This document shows, one piece after another, positions 12,080 to 22,303 of a stretch of DNA of 64,000 nt (the stretch's first letter is position 1; each line of letters opens with the position of its first letter). The stretch is taken from the NCBI GenBank assembly GCA_017354895.1, contig CP071496.1:2542001-2606000 (forward strand). Direction: 5' to 3'. Made by a program: the position numbers and the translations under genes. Below the pieces are notes generated by a model. It was given only the letters and a program-made list of their open reading frames with translations, searched no databases and was not told where the DNA came from. Source of the stretch: Podospora comata (taxonomy: Eukaryota > Ascomycota > Sordariomycetes > Sordariales > Podosporaceae).

Positions 12080-12166
12080 GCCCGGCTAGCTCAATCGGTA
12101 GAGCGTGAGACTCTTAAGGAGTACTCCGAAATCTCAAGGTTGTGGGTTCGACCCCCACGTCGGGCT
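12080..12166 (+). tRNA. tRNA-Lys (anticodon CUU) with a 14-nt intron
   Basis: The whole cloverleaf can be drawn. Acceptor arms GCCCGGC (12080-12086) and GTCGGGC (12159-12165) pair with one G-U. The D arm follows. The anticodon stem TGAGA/TCTCA (12106-12110 with 12132-12136) encloses loop CT-CTT-A plus A, anticodon CUU at 12113-12115. The T arm is GTGGG/CCCAC with loop TTCGACC. The discriminator base is T12166. The intron is 12117-12130, one base 3' of the anticodon, the canonical eukaryotic site. The mature tRNA is 73 nt before CCA addition. A run of five T at about 12189-12193 can serve as the Pol III terminator. Confidence 0.95.
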
Positions 12167-12188
12167 CAATTCCCGTCTCAGACGATTA

Positions 12189-12193
12189 TTTTT
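12189..12193 (+). terminator. Pol III T-run after tRNA-Lys
   Basis: Five T in a row 23 bases past the tRNA 3' end, the usual Pol III stop signal. Confidence 0.6.
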
Positions 12194-13821
12194 GCTAGAT
12201 TCATCTCTCGCTTCTTTTTTCTTGATTGTGTGTATTATTTCACAACACAACGCTCGGAGATATCCGTCCAGGGTTGTGTTGGACCATACATGTGATCGAT
12301 CCCTTGCGTCTGACAGGAAGGCTATCCACTCCCGTATGCTCTCTTACACTATAGACACCTTCTTAACGTGGAAACCGGCTCTCTATTTCGATGACACAAA
12401 CTCCACAAAAACGTCGACGATCATCTAGCCAGGAGCACCAGGTGACCTTTTCCTGTCTCCTTGTAGAGTTCAGGATCGAGATTCATAAAACACGCGTGGC
12501 ACACTGCCACACTGCTCCAAGGTTGACATCGAACAAGAGCAGTCATATCGCAGGGAGACTGGCGGCTACAAATATCTCTTTCATCATAGTTGTTGATCAA
12601 ACCCGCAAACACGTGGAGTTGGCTTCGACGAAGGCAACCGGGCATTCCGAGAGAAGTAAGAATAGCAGACCGAGTGTGCGAGTCCAAACAAGGAGCCCCG
12701 AGTTATCCCCTGGCCTCTCGGATCTTTATCTATTATTTCGCTCTACTTGCTCGGATTTAACTTTCTGGTGGTATGCAGTGGCAGGAAACGCCTGGCGACG
12801 GACATGCTCCTGGTGAGCTATATGTAGGCTGGACACGGCTCCGAAAGTTGCATTTCACTGATGTGCGTCCAGGGCGGAGATTGTGTCCGATATGCAGGCC
12901 GGAGGAAAAAAGAGAGCCACTTGGGCAGGTTCGAAACTCGGCCTTTTCGTATTGGCTCTGCATCGTGCATACCTTCATCAGTGAAAAAGATATTTGTGAC
13001 TTGCGGGGGAGCTATCACCAACCTTTCGCTGCCTCTCTCGCTTGCCAGGGCCGACCAGGATCCCCGCGACAGAGGGGTCAACCCCGCAAAGATGTTCCAC
13101 CAATGGTCTAGCCCTTTGCCGACCCCTGTGTGAGGTGCTCACATGCTTTTGCAAAATGCCCAGAGCACACAGAACACACATGGGAAAAAAGTGCGACGAC
13201 AGTTCCAGGTTGTCCAACGAGGGGAAAAAAAGGGTGAGCCGAAACGAACATTGCGCATTGCATTGCGACCGCCCCCGGAACGCCGTTACGGGGACTAAAA
13301 CTACTACCTACCTGACCAGGTCTACACAACACACGCCCCTAATGTGGCAGCAGCAATTCTCGCGGTCGTGGTCGTGGTCATGGACCAGCCGTCCCAGCTG
13401 TATCAGCCATACCAGCCGTAGCTGTAGTAGCAACAGCAACAAAGCCAATCGAAGTACTGTTCCCATGGGGGCGCTGTCCGTCTACTACTCCCGCGCTCGG
13501 CTTAAACAGAGTTGTGAGAATAGCTAGGGCCAGGCCTTAGATGACGTACCCCTCCTGGTCTGTCAGCCTGCCCGCATTCCGTCCCTCCAACCCCGCGCCG
13601 TCTCTCCTTTATCAGTCCCGGCAGTACCACCCCCTACAGTGCCCCGTTCGGTACCGCATTCATATCCTATTCATCCGCCATATCCTGTTATCATCCCCCC
13701 TCGACTCAATCCTCTGCAGCAGAAGCGCCTTCGACCTTTTCACTCTACTGCCTGGTCGCCCCGGAAGAACAAGACATCATCATCATCATCATCATCAACA
13801 ACAACAACAACAGCACACAGC
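12194..13821. promoter_or_regulatory. Spacer and promoter/leader of glycerol kinase
   Basis: No supported gene between the tRNA and glycerol kinase. Short overlapping frames on both strands are not protein-like. The final 300 bp are pyrimidine-rich and end in a compound ATC/AAC microsatellite just before the chosen start codon. Confidence 0.5.
13775..13813. repeat. Compound (ATC)n(AAC)n microsatellite
   Basis: About seven ATC units followed by about six AAC units, ending some ten bases before the glycerol kinase ATG at 13822. If the upstream in-frame ATG at 13639 were used, it would encode runs of S and T. Confidence 0.85.
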
Positions 13822-15786
13822 ATGGGCGACCTTGGCGACTTCAACCCCATTCGCTTCGAAGAAGGCGGCATGGTGATAGACATACCCACGCTGAACCTCG
13901 ACTCCCTGAAGAAGCCCGAAGCAACCATCACCCCTCTGTACCCCGATCACATTCCCACCCTCGAGACGCCCAACTTACATCCGCACCATGATAAACACCT
14001 GCCGCGGGGCATTGGGGAGACACCTGAGGAACAGCGGCGCCACTGGTTTGTGGGCAGTATCGACCAGGGAACAACGTCATCTCGGTTCCTAATATTCAAC
14101 GGAGAAGGCGACCCAGTTGCCAGTCACCAACTCGAGTTCGAGAACCTGTATCCTAAATCCGGGTATGTTGAAGAGCCCGCCACCCTGACCCGCATCCCGT
14201 TGCTTTGGTCCCCGCTTCCCTGCCTTATCCGCCTCCACCTCCGCATGTGTCGCTCATTGCGGAGACCCCTCTGCTAACACAGTATTGATCTACAGATGGC
14301 ACGAGCACGAACCGTTGGAGCTTCTCGCCTCCGTGGAGGAATGCATCGATGAGGCGATGCGCAAGTTTGTCGATCTGGGGTACCGAAAATCAGACATTCG
14401 GTCCATTGGCATCACCAATCAAAGAGAAACGACAGTAGTATGGGACAACAACACCGGCGAGCCCCTTTACAACGCCATTGTCTGGCCCGATACCAGAACC
14501 AAAGATCTGGTGAGGGACCTCAAGTCCCGTGACCAGGCCGACACATTGACAGACCTTTGTGGTCTGCCGCTATCAACATATCCCAGCAGTGTCAAGCTCA
14601 TGTGGCTCATCGAAAACGTCGAGGCCGTAAAACAAGCCTATGAGGAAGGTCGCCTCGCCTTTGGAACAGTCGACTCATGGCTGATATATAAGCTCAACGG
14701 CGGGGCCAAGGCGGCAAAGCCCATCCATGTCACCGATAGCACAAATGCTAGCAGAACCATGTTTATGAATCTGCACACTCTCCAGTACGACGACAATCTG
14801 CTCAAGTTCTTTGGTATCGACAGAAGCAAGATCCACCTTCCCAAGATCGTTCCATCATCAGATCCATGTTGCTTTGGAAAAATTGCCAAGGGCGCATTGT
14901 CGGGAGTGCAGATTGCCGGGTGCCTGGGAGACCAGTCTAGTGCGTTGGTCGGCCAGTGTGGTTTCAGTCCGGGTCAAGCCAAAAACACCTACGGCACCGG
15001 TTGCTTCTTACTCTACAACGTTGGTACCAAGCCGGTCATTTCAAAATATGGTCTTTTGGCAACAGTCGCCTACGACTTTGGCGGTGGCCGCAAGCCCGTC
15101 TACGCCTTGGAGGGAAGCATAGCCGTCGCCGGATCCGGTGTCAAGTTCCTCATGAACAACTTGGGATTTGTTGACAAGTCAAGCGCCATCACTGAGCTGG
15201 CCGAATCAGTCGAGGATAACGGCGGTGTTGTTTTTGTCACCGCTTTCAGTGGTCTGTTTGCCCCCTATTGGATTGATGATGCCAAGGGCACGATTTGTAA
15301 GCACACCTCTCTCCCCGCTCTGCATTGCCCCCTAATTGCTAACGTATGCGTCTAGTTGGCATCACGCAACACACACAAAAAGGTCACATTGCTCGGGCCA
15401 CACTGGAAGCCACGTGTTTCCAGACGAAGGCCATCTTGGACGCCATGGAAAAGGACTCCAATGCCAAACTCGAGTCTCTTGCGGTTGATGGTGGCCTGTC
15501 AAACTCTGACCTCTGCATGCAAACGCAGGCCGATATCACGGGCATCCCGGTTGATCGTCCAGGCATGAGAGAGACGACAGCCTTGGGTGCAGCCATTGCT
15601 GCTGGGCTGGCAACAGGTGTCTGGAAGGAGTTGAATGACCTGAAGGATGTGAATCAGGCCGGTAGGAAGGTGTTCAAGCCGAATATGGAGAGGAAACAAG
15701 CAGAGAAGCTGTTTAAGAAGTGGGAGCAAGCTGTTGAGATGAGCAGGGGGTGGGTTAATGAGGTTGCCGATGGTGAGGAGGAGTGA
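13822..15786 (+). CDS. GUT1: Glycerol kinase
   Basis: FGGY-family sugar kinase that phosphorylates glycerol to glycerol-3-phosphate with ATP, the entry step of glycerol use and a source of lipid backbones. Exons are 13822-14162, 14296-15296 and 15356-15786, 590 aa. The ATP loop DQGTTSSR starts at D81. Substrate-side motifs such as TNQRETTVVWD, the VWPDTRT stretch, and GDQSSALVGQ are intact, and the late FGGY signature appears as TTALGAAIAAGLATG. Length is greater than the 500 aa of bacterial enzymes because of an N-terminal arm of about 75 residues, as in yeast Gut1. The frame is open upstream to an ATG at 13639. That extra part is microsatellite-encoded and Ser/Thr-rich, so I prefer 13822. 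Splice frames were fixed by joining SG-WHEHEP and GTI-FGITQ. Confidence 0.95.
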
Positions 15787-16481
15787 GTGGAAGGATATGA
15801 TGTTTCAAAAGGTGTTATTGCAGGAGTTGGGGTTCGGAGGTCTCGTTGTTTCTTTCAATTTGGGCGGCATTCTGGGTTGGTGAATCTAAGCGGCACGGCA
15901 TCATGGTTTGTTTGGGTTTGGGTCGATGTTTTCGACTCGAAATGGAATGAAAAGGGAGAGAAAGGGATATACTGATCACGATGGTGTGGATACCCTTTGG
16001 CTTGGTGTGTATTTTTATGCGGTGGGGAGATGGCTTGTACGTACATAACCTTGGCGGGAGTGGTGGGTTTGAAGGGAACTGGGTGTTTGAGAGATAGTTC
16101 CAACGAAGAGTACTGCTTCGATAAATCAACTTTGGGGTTCGATGCCTGATGCTTATCAGTGAGAGGGGTTGTCTCCTCCCAGCCGTCAAAACCTTAAGCC
16201 TTCCAAGGCCACATGAGCAAACATTTTAAAAGCCACAGCTCCACAACCAGGGACGGGGATGAAGGCGTACTTGATGAGATTACTAAGCTTGAATAACCAC
16301 ATATGGAAGCTTGTCCCAGCACGGATTAACCCGATCGCAGGTGAGAATGGTGTCGTGCACCCTGTGCGATTAAGACGTAGGACTCTCCCCCGTAAGGAAG
16401 ACAACGACCACGACGGAAACACGACATACGAGATGGACTTTTGTTGGCAATTGCGCCGCTGCCGATATCACCTATTACAAC
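15787..16481. other. Glycerol kinase 3' region and spacer
   Basis: Downstream DNA of glycerol kinase. Nothing beyond short noncoding-looking frames was seen. Confidence 0.45.
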
Positions 16482-16918
16482 ATGGCATTCCGAATGTTTG
16501 GCGACATTTTGAAAGTGCTGCTTGATTATGGAGACGGGATCAAGCTGGACGCGCCGCTTACGCCCCCGGATAGCAGCGAGTCGGAGACGGGCTTTCTGCT
16601 GGCGTCTGCAGTGGATTCCATAAAGGCATCATGGGATCCTGAAGGGTTCTTTGCGAAGGTGTTGCTGGAGGAGGCGACGGAGAAGAACTGGTCGGGCAGG
16701 AAGAGGGGAAGCGATGAGCGATGCATCGGCGAGGGCTGTGGAGGGGCATTGGTCCTGGCATTTGGCCGGGGCCGGTGAAGGCGCTTGTGGAGCACGGAGC
16801 CGAGGTACCTGATCACCTCGACGAGGCAGAGCTGGATAAGATTGATAAGATGCTTCGTCGGTTTGCTGCGTTGGATAGGAAACGAGCAAGGGTCGAAAAG
16901 GGGCAGCAGACAGAATAG
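16482..16918 (+). CDS. Possible small gene, unrecognised
   Basis: An ATG at 16482 opens a frame with protein-like composition (start MAFRMFGDILKVLLDYGDG) that runs 98 codons. A second good stretch, in another frame, ends at 16918 with the sequence ALVEHGAEVPDHL followed by a charged helix rich in D, K and R. The two can be joined in phase by an intron 16659-16780, which would give about 105 aa, but its donor (GTGTTG) is weak and no branch point stands out. The alternatives are a frameshifted remnant or chance. The piece LVEHGAEV is reminiscent of an ankyrin-repeat helix, which is too little for a family call. I do not recognise the protein. Confidence 0.3.
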
Positions 16919-17949
16919 AAAGAATAAGAGCAGCAGAAGGAAAAGGAGTAGAAGGAATAGGTGAGTCTCTGGAGGAGGAGAAAGCCTCGACGGGAGGTGT
17001 CCAAGATACGAGGTTTTGGGCTCAGGTACGTACTGCCGAGCGGAGCTGGGGCTTTTGGATGGGATACCTATCTACTTCAGCAAGGTGGTGGTCAAGCAGT
17101 TATATTTGCCTACTTGATGCCCACTGGCTTTGTGAAGAACGTTTACATGCAGAGGGCTTGGTCAAATAGTCAAAAAGTGAGTTGAAAAAGTCTGTCTAAA
17201 ATGCTTCGGGTAGATTTCTCATGCCTCTTAGGTATGGTTTATGCCGTGATATTAAAGGAAACAAAACAGGAAGCTACAGTCGGTGTTGCCTGGTCAGATC
17301 CTCACAATGTCCGGGCAGGACGGTCTTGATAAGTTCTCTTTGTGCTGTGCTGTTTATCATGCGCGGTACTGCATCACAAGTGTCTTTTATCGGCGGGCGA
17401 TTGTGAGGTTTGCCTGGCACTATAGTGGGAAGAGGGCGATCGAGACTATAAAAAGCTCGTATGATTGACAGAGTCGGACATGGTCCTTTTCTTGATTCAA
17501 GTTTCAAGAGTTGTTGTTTTGACAGTGGTGTTGCCAAAGCTGACCAGGTCAAGTCTTGGCATTAACCCCCCTTATCCCACCCCTTTATTTGTTTACTTTC
17601 TTTCCATTTTTGGTTGTCTTTACAGGGCAACAACACACACGCACAGCAACACCAGTATCCACAGAACAGTAATGAATAGGTATCCTGAATCAATTGGATT
17701 TTCTACTCAACAGTCTTATACTGTATGGGGGTATCTCACTAATTTCCTTTCCTTCATTTCTATCCCTCCTGCACGAGCCAAAATAAGGTGGGAATTTTGC
17801 AGTACACATGCACAGACAAGACATACACACTGTCACTCACATTGACAACCGCCATCCTGACATCCACTCTCAGAACAACACATCACAAGCATGAACCCCA
17901 GCAGCAACCCCCCCCTAAACGCCCTCCTTGCCCTCCTCTTCGCAATCCT
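16919..17949. other. Spacer, no gene seen
   Basis: Purine-rich just after the doubtful small gene, then mixed sequence with CA-rich tracts near 17630-17650 and 17800-17870. No supported coding frame. The right part is the 3' flank of the - strand gene at 17950. Confidence 0.45.
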
Positions 17950-19998
17950 CTAGCGCGAAGAAGATCCCCCGAGTCTACACATCCACCTCGACAGCCTCTC
18001 CCTCAACCTCTTCTTCTCCTTCCCAGGGGAATCCAACCCCTCCCCCAGGTTCCTCTCCGTCACAGCGCACTTGCTCGCTCTCTTGGAAGAGCCAAACAAG
18101 CTCCTGCTCCTCTCCACCATCACTCCATGCGTCTCCCTATCTGGCGAGGAGACAACCTTGATGGTGATACTGCTGTTCCTATGAATGTTGCTCCCCTCAG
18201 CCTTGAGTGAAGGACGGATCGGAGCAATTGGCTGGGGCGCAGAAACTGGTGCTTCGGGGTGGGCTTGGGCCTGGGACAAAACCGCAGTCTTCTTGGCCGC
18301 GTTCATCTCTGCTACTTCAGCTACCGTAGCTTCAGAGGTGGAGCTCGCTTGAAGCCGCCTCTGCATGTAAGCCGCGCCTGTGCTTGTCGCTCTGCGGGGG
18401 GCTGCTTTGGGGTTGTTGGTGGACATGTTCGATACGGGCGTTGACGAGCGGGAGATAACCGGGGTACTGGTAGGTGTAGCCGATCGCTTGTTGTGGTCCG
18501 ATTCTTCAATCAGACATTGCGCGGGAAGCGAGTTCCGCTTGGTGATCCCCATGACGAGGTCTGCGCATTCGGATCGCTGCCCGGCGTCAGATGCGTTGGA
18601 GGCTCTGCTGCCCCAGGTATTCCTGCGGCTGCGCCCAACACGTGTGGCCGCTGTACATGGCGTGGCCGCTGCGGATTCTGGGCCGCTGTTAGTGGGTGTG
18701 TGGGCTGGTGACCAGCCTGAAGAAAGAGCCACCCAGAGAGCTGTCACGGAAATGAGATTCTTGGTCGCTTCATCGATTAGGTGAACTGGTCCCTCGGCCA
18801 TTTCCTGGGTGAGAGAAACCGGCATCCCAAGACCGGAGTCGCTTTCACCGTCAGTGGAGAAACACAATGATGATTGCTGAGATGGAGAATTTGGAACAGT
18901 GCTGCAGGTTACGTTGGAGAGAGAGCGGCCGCGGCCGTGCCGCGGGGGTTGATATCGATTGGATGGGTTCGAAACAGAAGCATAGGAGTCGCGGATGTCT
19001 AGAGATGAAGGCGTAAGAGATGCCATGACTGGATGCCTGCGAGTGAGGGGGTTGATCATGCTGAATGTGAAGCGGGTTTGCGGCGTTGTTGTAGACGATG
19101 GTGTACTCGGCTCTGTCGGATGCGATGTTGGCGTCGATTTGTGCCTGCGAGCCCATCGGGCTGTGGTGATGTTGCCATTATCATCGGTGTGCGCAAAGTC
19201 CCAAGAGCCATTTGGCAGTGGCCTGGCAACCCATACCGTCCCGTCATCCAACACGATTTCAGCCTCGTCCGAATGGCGCAAGGGGCTATAGACGGCAACG
19301 AGTCTCCTTTTCTCGAGCGCGTCGTCGCTGTCACCTTCGGTGCTGTCACTTTCCACATGATCGTCGTCCCTCCTCACCAAAACAATGTCATCGTAAGCCA
19401 ATGAGTGCTTGACCCCAAATATTCCTGGAAACCTCTTTGCCAACCGGGGAGCTATAACCGGACCGGCGATTCGGCTCGAAGGAAACACTTCAAGCACTGG
19501 TCTTGACCGTCCATCAACCGATACCAACTGAAGCTGGAGAAGAAGCCTCGGCAACACCTTGCGCACATATTTGGTCTTGTCGAGGAGCTTCGGGGTGGGA
19601 TATCCAAGGCCGTAAGTAGTGCTCTTGCGCTGGACTCTATGGCGATGTCGCCGTGGTGTGGACCGGGCTGCTAGTGTACCAGCATTCGGATTCGTTACAT
19701 CACTAAGCTCCGAATCCGATGGTGGTTCTGGCATGGCGGGCGTTTGAGGAGGGGCGTCCTCCTCGGGGTCCTCGCGAAAGCGCACAACGGGTGAAAGGGC
19801 GCGGGGGATGTAATCAGACGCTGGACGTTGGCGGATGGGGGCGGAGGCGCCATCCACGTTCACCCGTTGTTTTGGTGGCGCAAAGGCGGAGCGTAATAAG
19901 GGGCTTCGTAGGTTGTGGGTGGCGACTGGAGGTGTAGATGGTGAAGGGCGATTCGAATATTCATGGCCATGGAGGCTCGCGCCCGAGTGAAGAAACAT
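17950..19998 (-). CDS. Conserved fungal protein of unknown function
   Basis: Uninterrupted frame of 682 aa starting at the ATG at 19998. Residues 1-100 are disordered and rich in P and S. A conserved-looking core of about 200 residues follows, beginning with a basic RRHRHRVQRKST stretch. It contains a leucine-rich LLLQLQLVSVDGR helix, the phrase KRFPGIFGVK, an acidic D/E-rich insert, and a compact segment RLVAVYSPLR...EIVLDDGTVWVARPLPNGSWDF that looks like a small beta-rich fold. The last 350 residues are Ser/Thr-rich with one short hydrophobic helix (TALWVALSS) and a very basic C-terminal end. I recall similar unnamed proteins in other Pezizomycotina, but I assign no function. The absence of a signal peptide and of clear membrane spans suggests a cytosolic or nuclear protein. 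It is transcribed away from GPI18. Confidence 0.85.
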   Translation of the reverse strand: MFLHSGASLHGHEYSNRPSPSTPPVATHNLRSPLLRSAFAPPKQRVNVDGASAPIRQRPASDYIPRALSPVVRFREDPEEDAPPQTPAMPEPPSDSELSDVTNPNAGTLAARSTPRRHRHRVQRKSTTYGLGYPTPKLLDKTKYVRKVLPRLLLQLQLVSVDGRSRPVLEVFPSSRIAGPVIAPRLAKRFPGIFGVKHSLAYDDIVLVRRDDDHVESDSTEGDSDDALEKRRLVAVYSPLRHSDEAEIVLDDGTVWVARPLPNGSWDFAHTDDNGNITTARWARRHKSTPTSHPTEPSTPSSTTTPQTRFTFSMINPLTRRHPVMASLTPSSLDIRDSYASVSNPSNRYQPPRHGRGRSLSNVTCSTVPNSPSQQSSLCFSTDGESDSGLGMPVSLTQEMAEGPVHLIDEATKNLISVTALWVALSSGWSPAHTPTNSGPESAAATPCTAATRVGRSRRNTWGSRASNASDAGQRSECADLVMGITKRNSLPAQCLIEESDHNKRSATPTSTPVISRSSTPVSNMSTNNPKAAPRRATSTGAAYMQRRLQASSTSEATVAEVAEMNAAKKTAVLSQAQAHPEAPVSAPQPIAPIRPSLKAEGSNIHRNSSITIKVVSSPDRETHGVMVERSRSLFGSSKRASKCAVTERNLGEGLDSPGKEKKRLRERLSRWMCRLGGSSSR

Positions 19999-22303
19999 TA
20001 TTATACGTTACTTCCTACACGCATGGAAAAGGATAAAAGACGGCGCAAAGTACAAAAACAGAAAATTAACGTGGAGTTGGGATTGGAAGCTGCAAAGGAC
20101 CGGCCCTGCGTTAGATGGTGTGGGGTTGGTGGTTTGGAGGCTGTTCCAGCGGTTGTGATCCAACAGCTCCAGCTACCCTGGGGCGGTGCTCGCGATAGCA
20201 CCTCCACCAGGCGTCGACGTCAGGAGTGGGCAACTCCACTGGTTGAAGTTGCCTCCTCTTCTTGGAGGATCAACCGGTTGTGACGGAGGAGTGACGAGCG
20301 GCAAGCCAAGCTGCCGAGGCAAGCGAATCTGCAAGTCACAACAGTAGCCGGCAAGCTACAGCAGCTGCCATCGATCGATCGAGCGGTGCGAGATGTAGCG
20401 TGCTGCCCGTCGCTTTTGGCGCCACTGTCGTGTCTGTCTGACAGTATCACAAGTCAATGCCGGCTTCGCAATTGATCTTGAGCCTATGGGTCTGTGGGAG
20501 CCTGGTGGTTGAAAGAGAGCGAGCGTAATGCTGTTTGTGGGTTCGGGATGGCGTGGTTGCTGATTGCTAATAAGTAGCGAAAGAATGTTGAGAATAGAGA
20601 AAGCTGGAGAAGGCGTTAAGCAGTTGAGCGGTCAATGGTTCACCTCAGAGGAGGGAGGCCGAATTGATGAACCACGAAGCCGCTGCAAGAGGAGCTGGCG
20701 TTGGTTTTAATTAGCTGAACGCCGTCCAACGCCCAGTCGGCGCAGCTGCCAGTGTATTTGGCGCGTTGCCAATAAGGCCGAAGCTAAAGCTGTGGGAGGA
20801 GCGGAAAACCTCGTGCTTCCCGGTTCCGTTGTGGGCTCTTTGCAGCTCGTGGGGACCATGAAAATCAGTGGGTGGAGGGGCACAGCGCGGGAGATTCTGG
20901 TTGCTGGAACGGGTTTGGGGCAATCAAAAGGTGCCGATGATTTGGGAAGCGTGGAAGGGCCACGGTACCATGCGGCCGGGTCGATTTCGATATTGATTGA
21001 TGTTGAACAGTCCGGGAGGTGCCGATCTTTAGACTTCAAATACCCTCGACAAAGACTTGATCAACTGCGCGACAATGAGAAAAATAGAAGCATATTTGGG
21101 AAGAGGTTGCGAGGCGGTCAGCCTGCTCGACCAAGGGAGACCGGGCAGTACCCAGAGAGGCCGGGTCTCGGTCTAGGGATGAAAGTGGGTTCCTTCGGCG
21201 AGGTGTGTTGTTCTCGCAGCATCGTATGAACCAATGCGTTTTTTTTCTGCTTCCAATCAAACATGTCGATGTTTCTGGGCAGGTAAGACGTTGGAAGAAG
21301 CGATCACAAGAAGCTGAGCTTTGTTTCGAGACCAGGAACAAGGTGATGGCAGCGTGGGAAGCAAGGTTACTCCAGGTTACATAGGAGGTTGTTCTGCTGC
21401 ATTGGCTTGGCAAGTCGGCATGGTGTGGTGACATCTGGAAGCGGGAGTACCTTTCCCTTCCCTGGGGAATGACAACCGAAGCATTAAGGACTTCATACGA
21501 AGTAGAAGTCACCCACACTGCCACAGCCTGTCAAAAGTATTTCGCACTCTATTGACATCAAACTTTCCCGGCCAGCTCATCATTGTCATCGGATGAACCT
21601 GCAAAGTCATTCATCGGGTTCCTGTGCCGAGAATGCTTGGCACGGGCTCGGGGGAGTCCCACCCCACCCCGCCCGGGACCCGGAGCTTTCACGACACCGA
21701 TACCCGTTCGCAGTCTTGTAATGTTGCCGAGATATTCGACAAAAAGGCCTCGAACACCCATGATCACACGAATCATGATTAATTCAAGATGGATTCTTTG
21801 AAATTCCAAAACTATGATATAATTATGACGTTGAGGTGGGAGACACCAACCGCATTTTTGCAATTCTGTTGGAAGGACTGATATCCCAAGGAAGGCCTGA
21901 TGTGAATTATTGAACCCGAAGAATACGGCCGCCGTCCTGATCCGAACGGCTGACGAATGATCGGCGCTCAGGGTCGCTCATCTTCAACTGGCAAGTTTCG
22001 AGAAAAACGTGGAAAGCCACCTATCCAAGCCACCCTTTGAACATCAGAGTGGGACCCATCAGCCTCACCTTGTTTCAATTGCATGCCCCACATCCGGTGC
22101 TGCCAACCGAAACCCGAGTTGCCAAACCGTCCTTCATGAGCCAAAGGCCGGCCGTTACAACAACGAGCAGAAACCGGCACAGCATCTCGCATTCTGCTTT
22201 CCTGTGGCGTTGTCTTTGGAGAAATTAATTTTCGTTTTTAGACTTGCATCTTCGGAGCCATGTGGGTTTGGACGTTGAACCCGGCATTCTAGTTCACCCG
22301 ACC
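19999..22303. promoter_or_regulatory. Divergent 2.3-kb promoter region
   Basis: Lies between the - strand gene starting at 19998 and GPI18 (+) starting at 22304, so it should hold both promoters. Open frames inside it (up to 162 codons) overlap on both strands and show no domain. No element or RNA gene was recognised. Confidence 0.5.
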
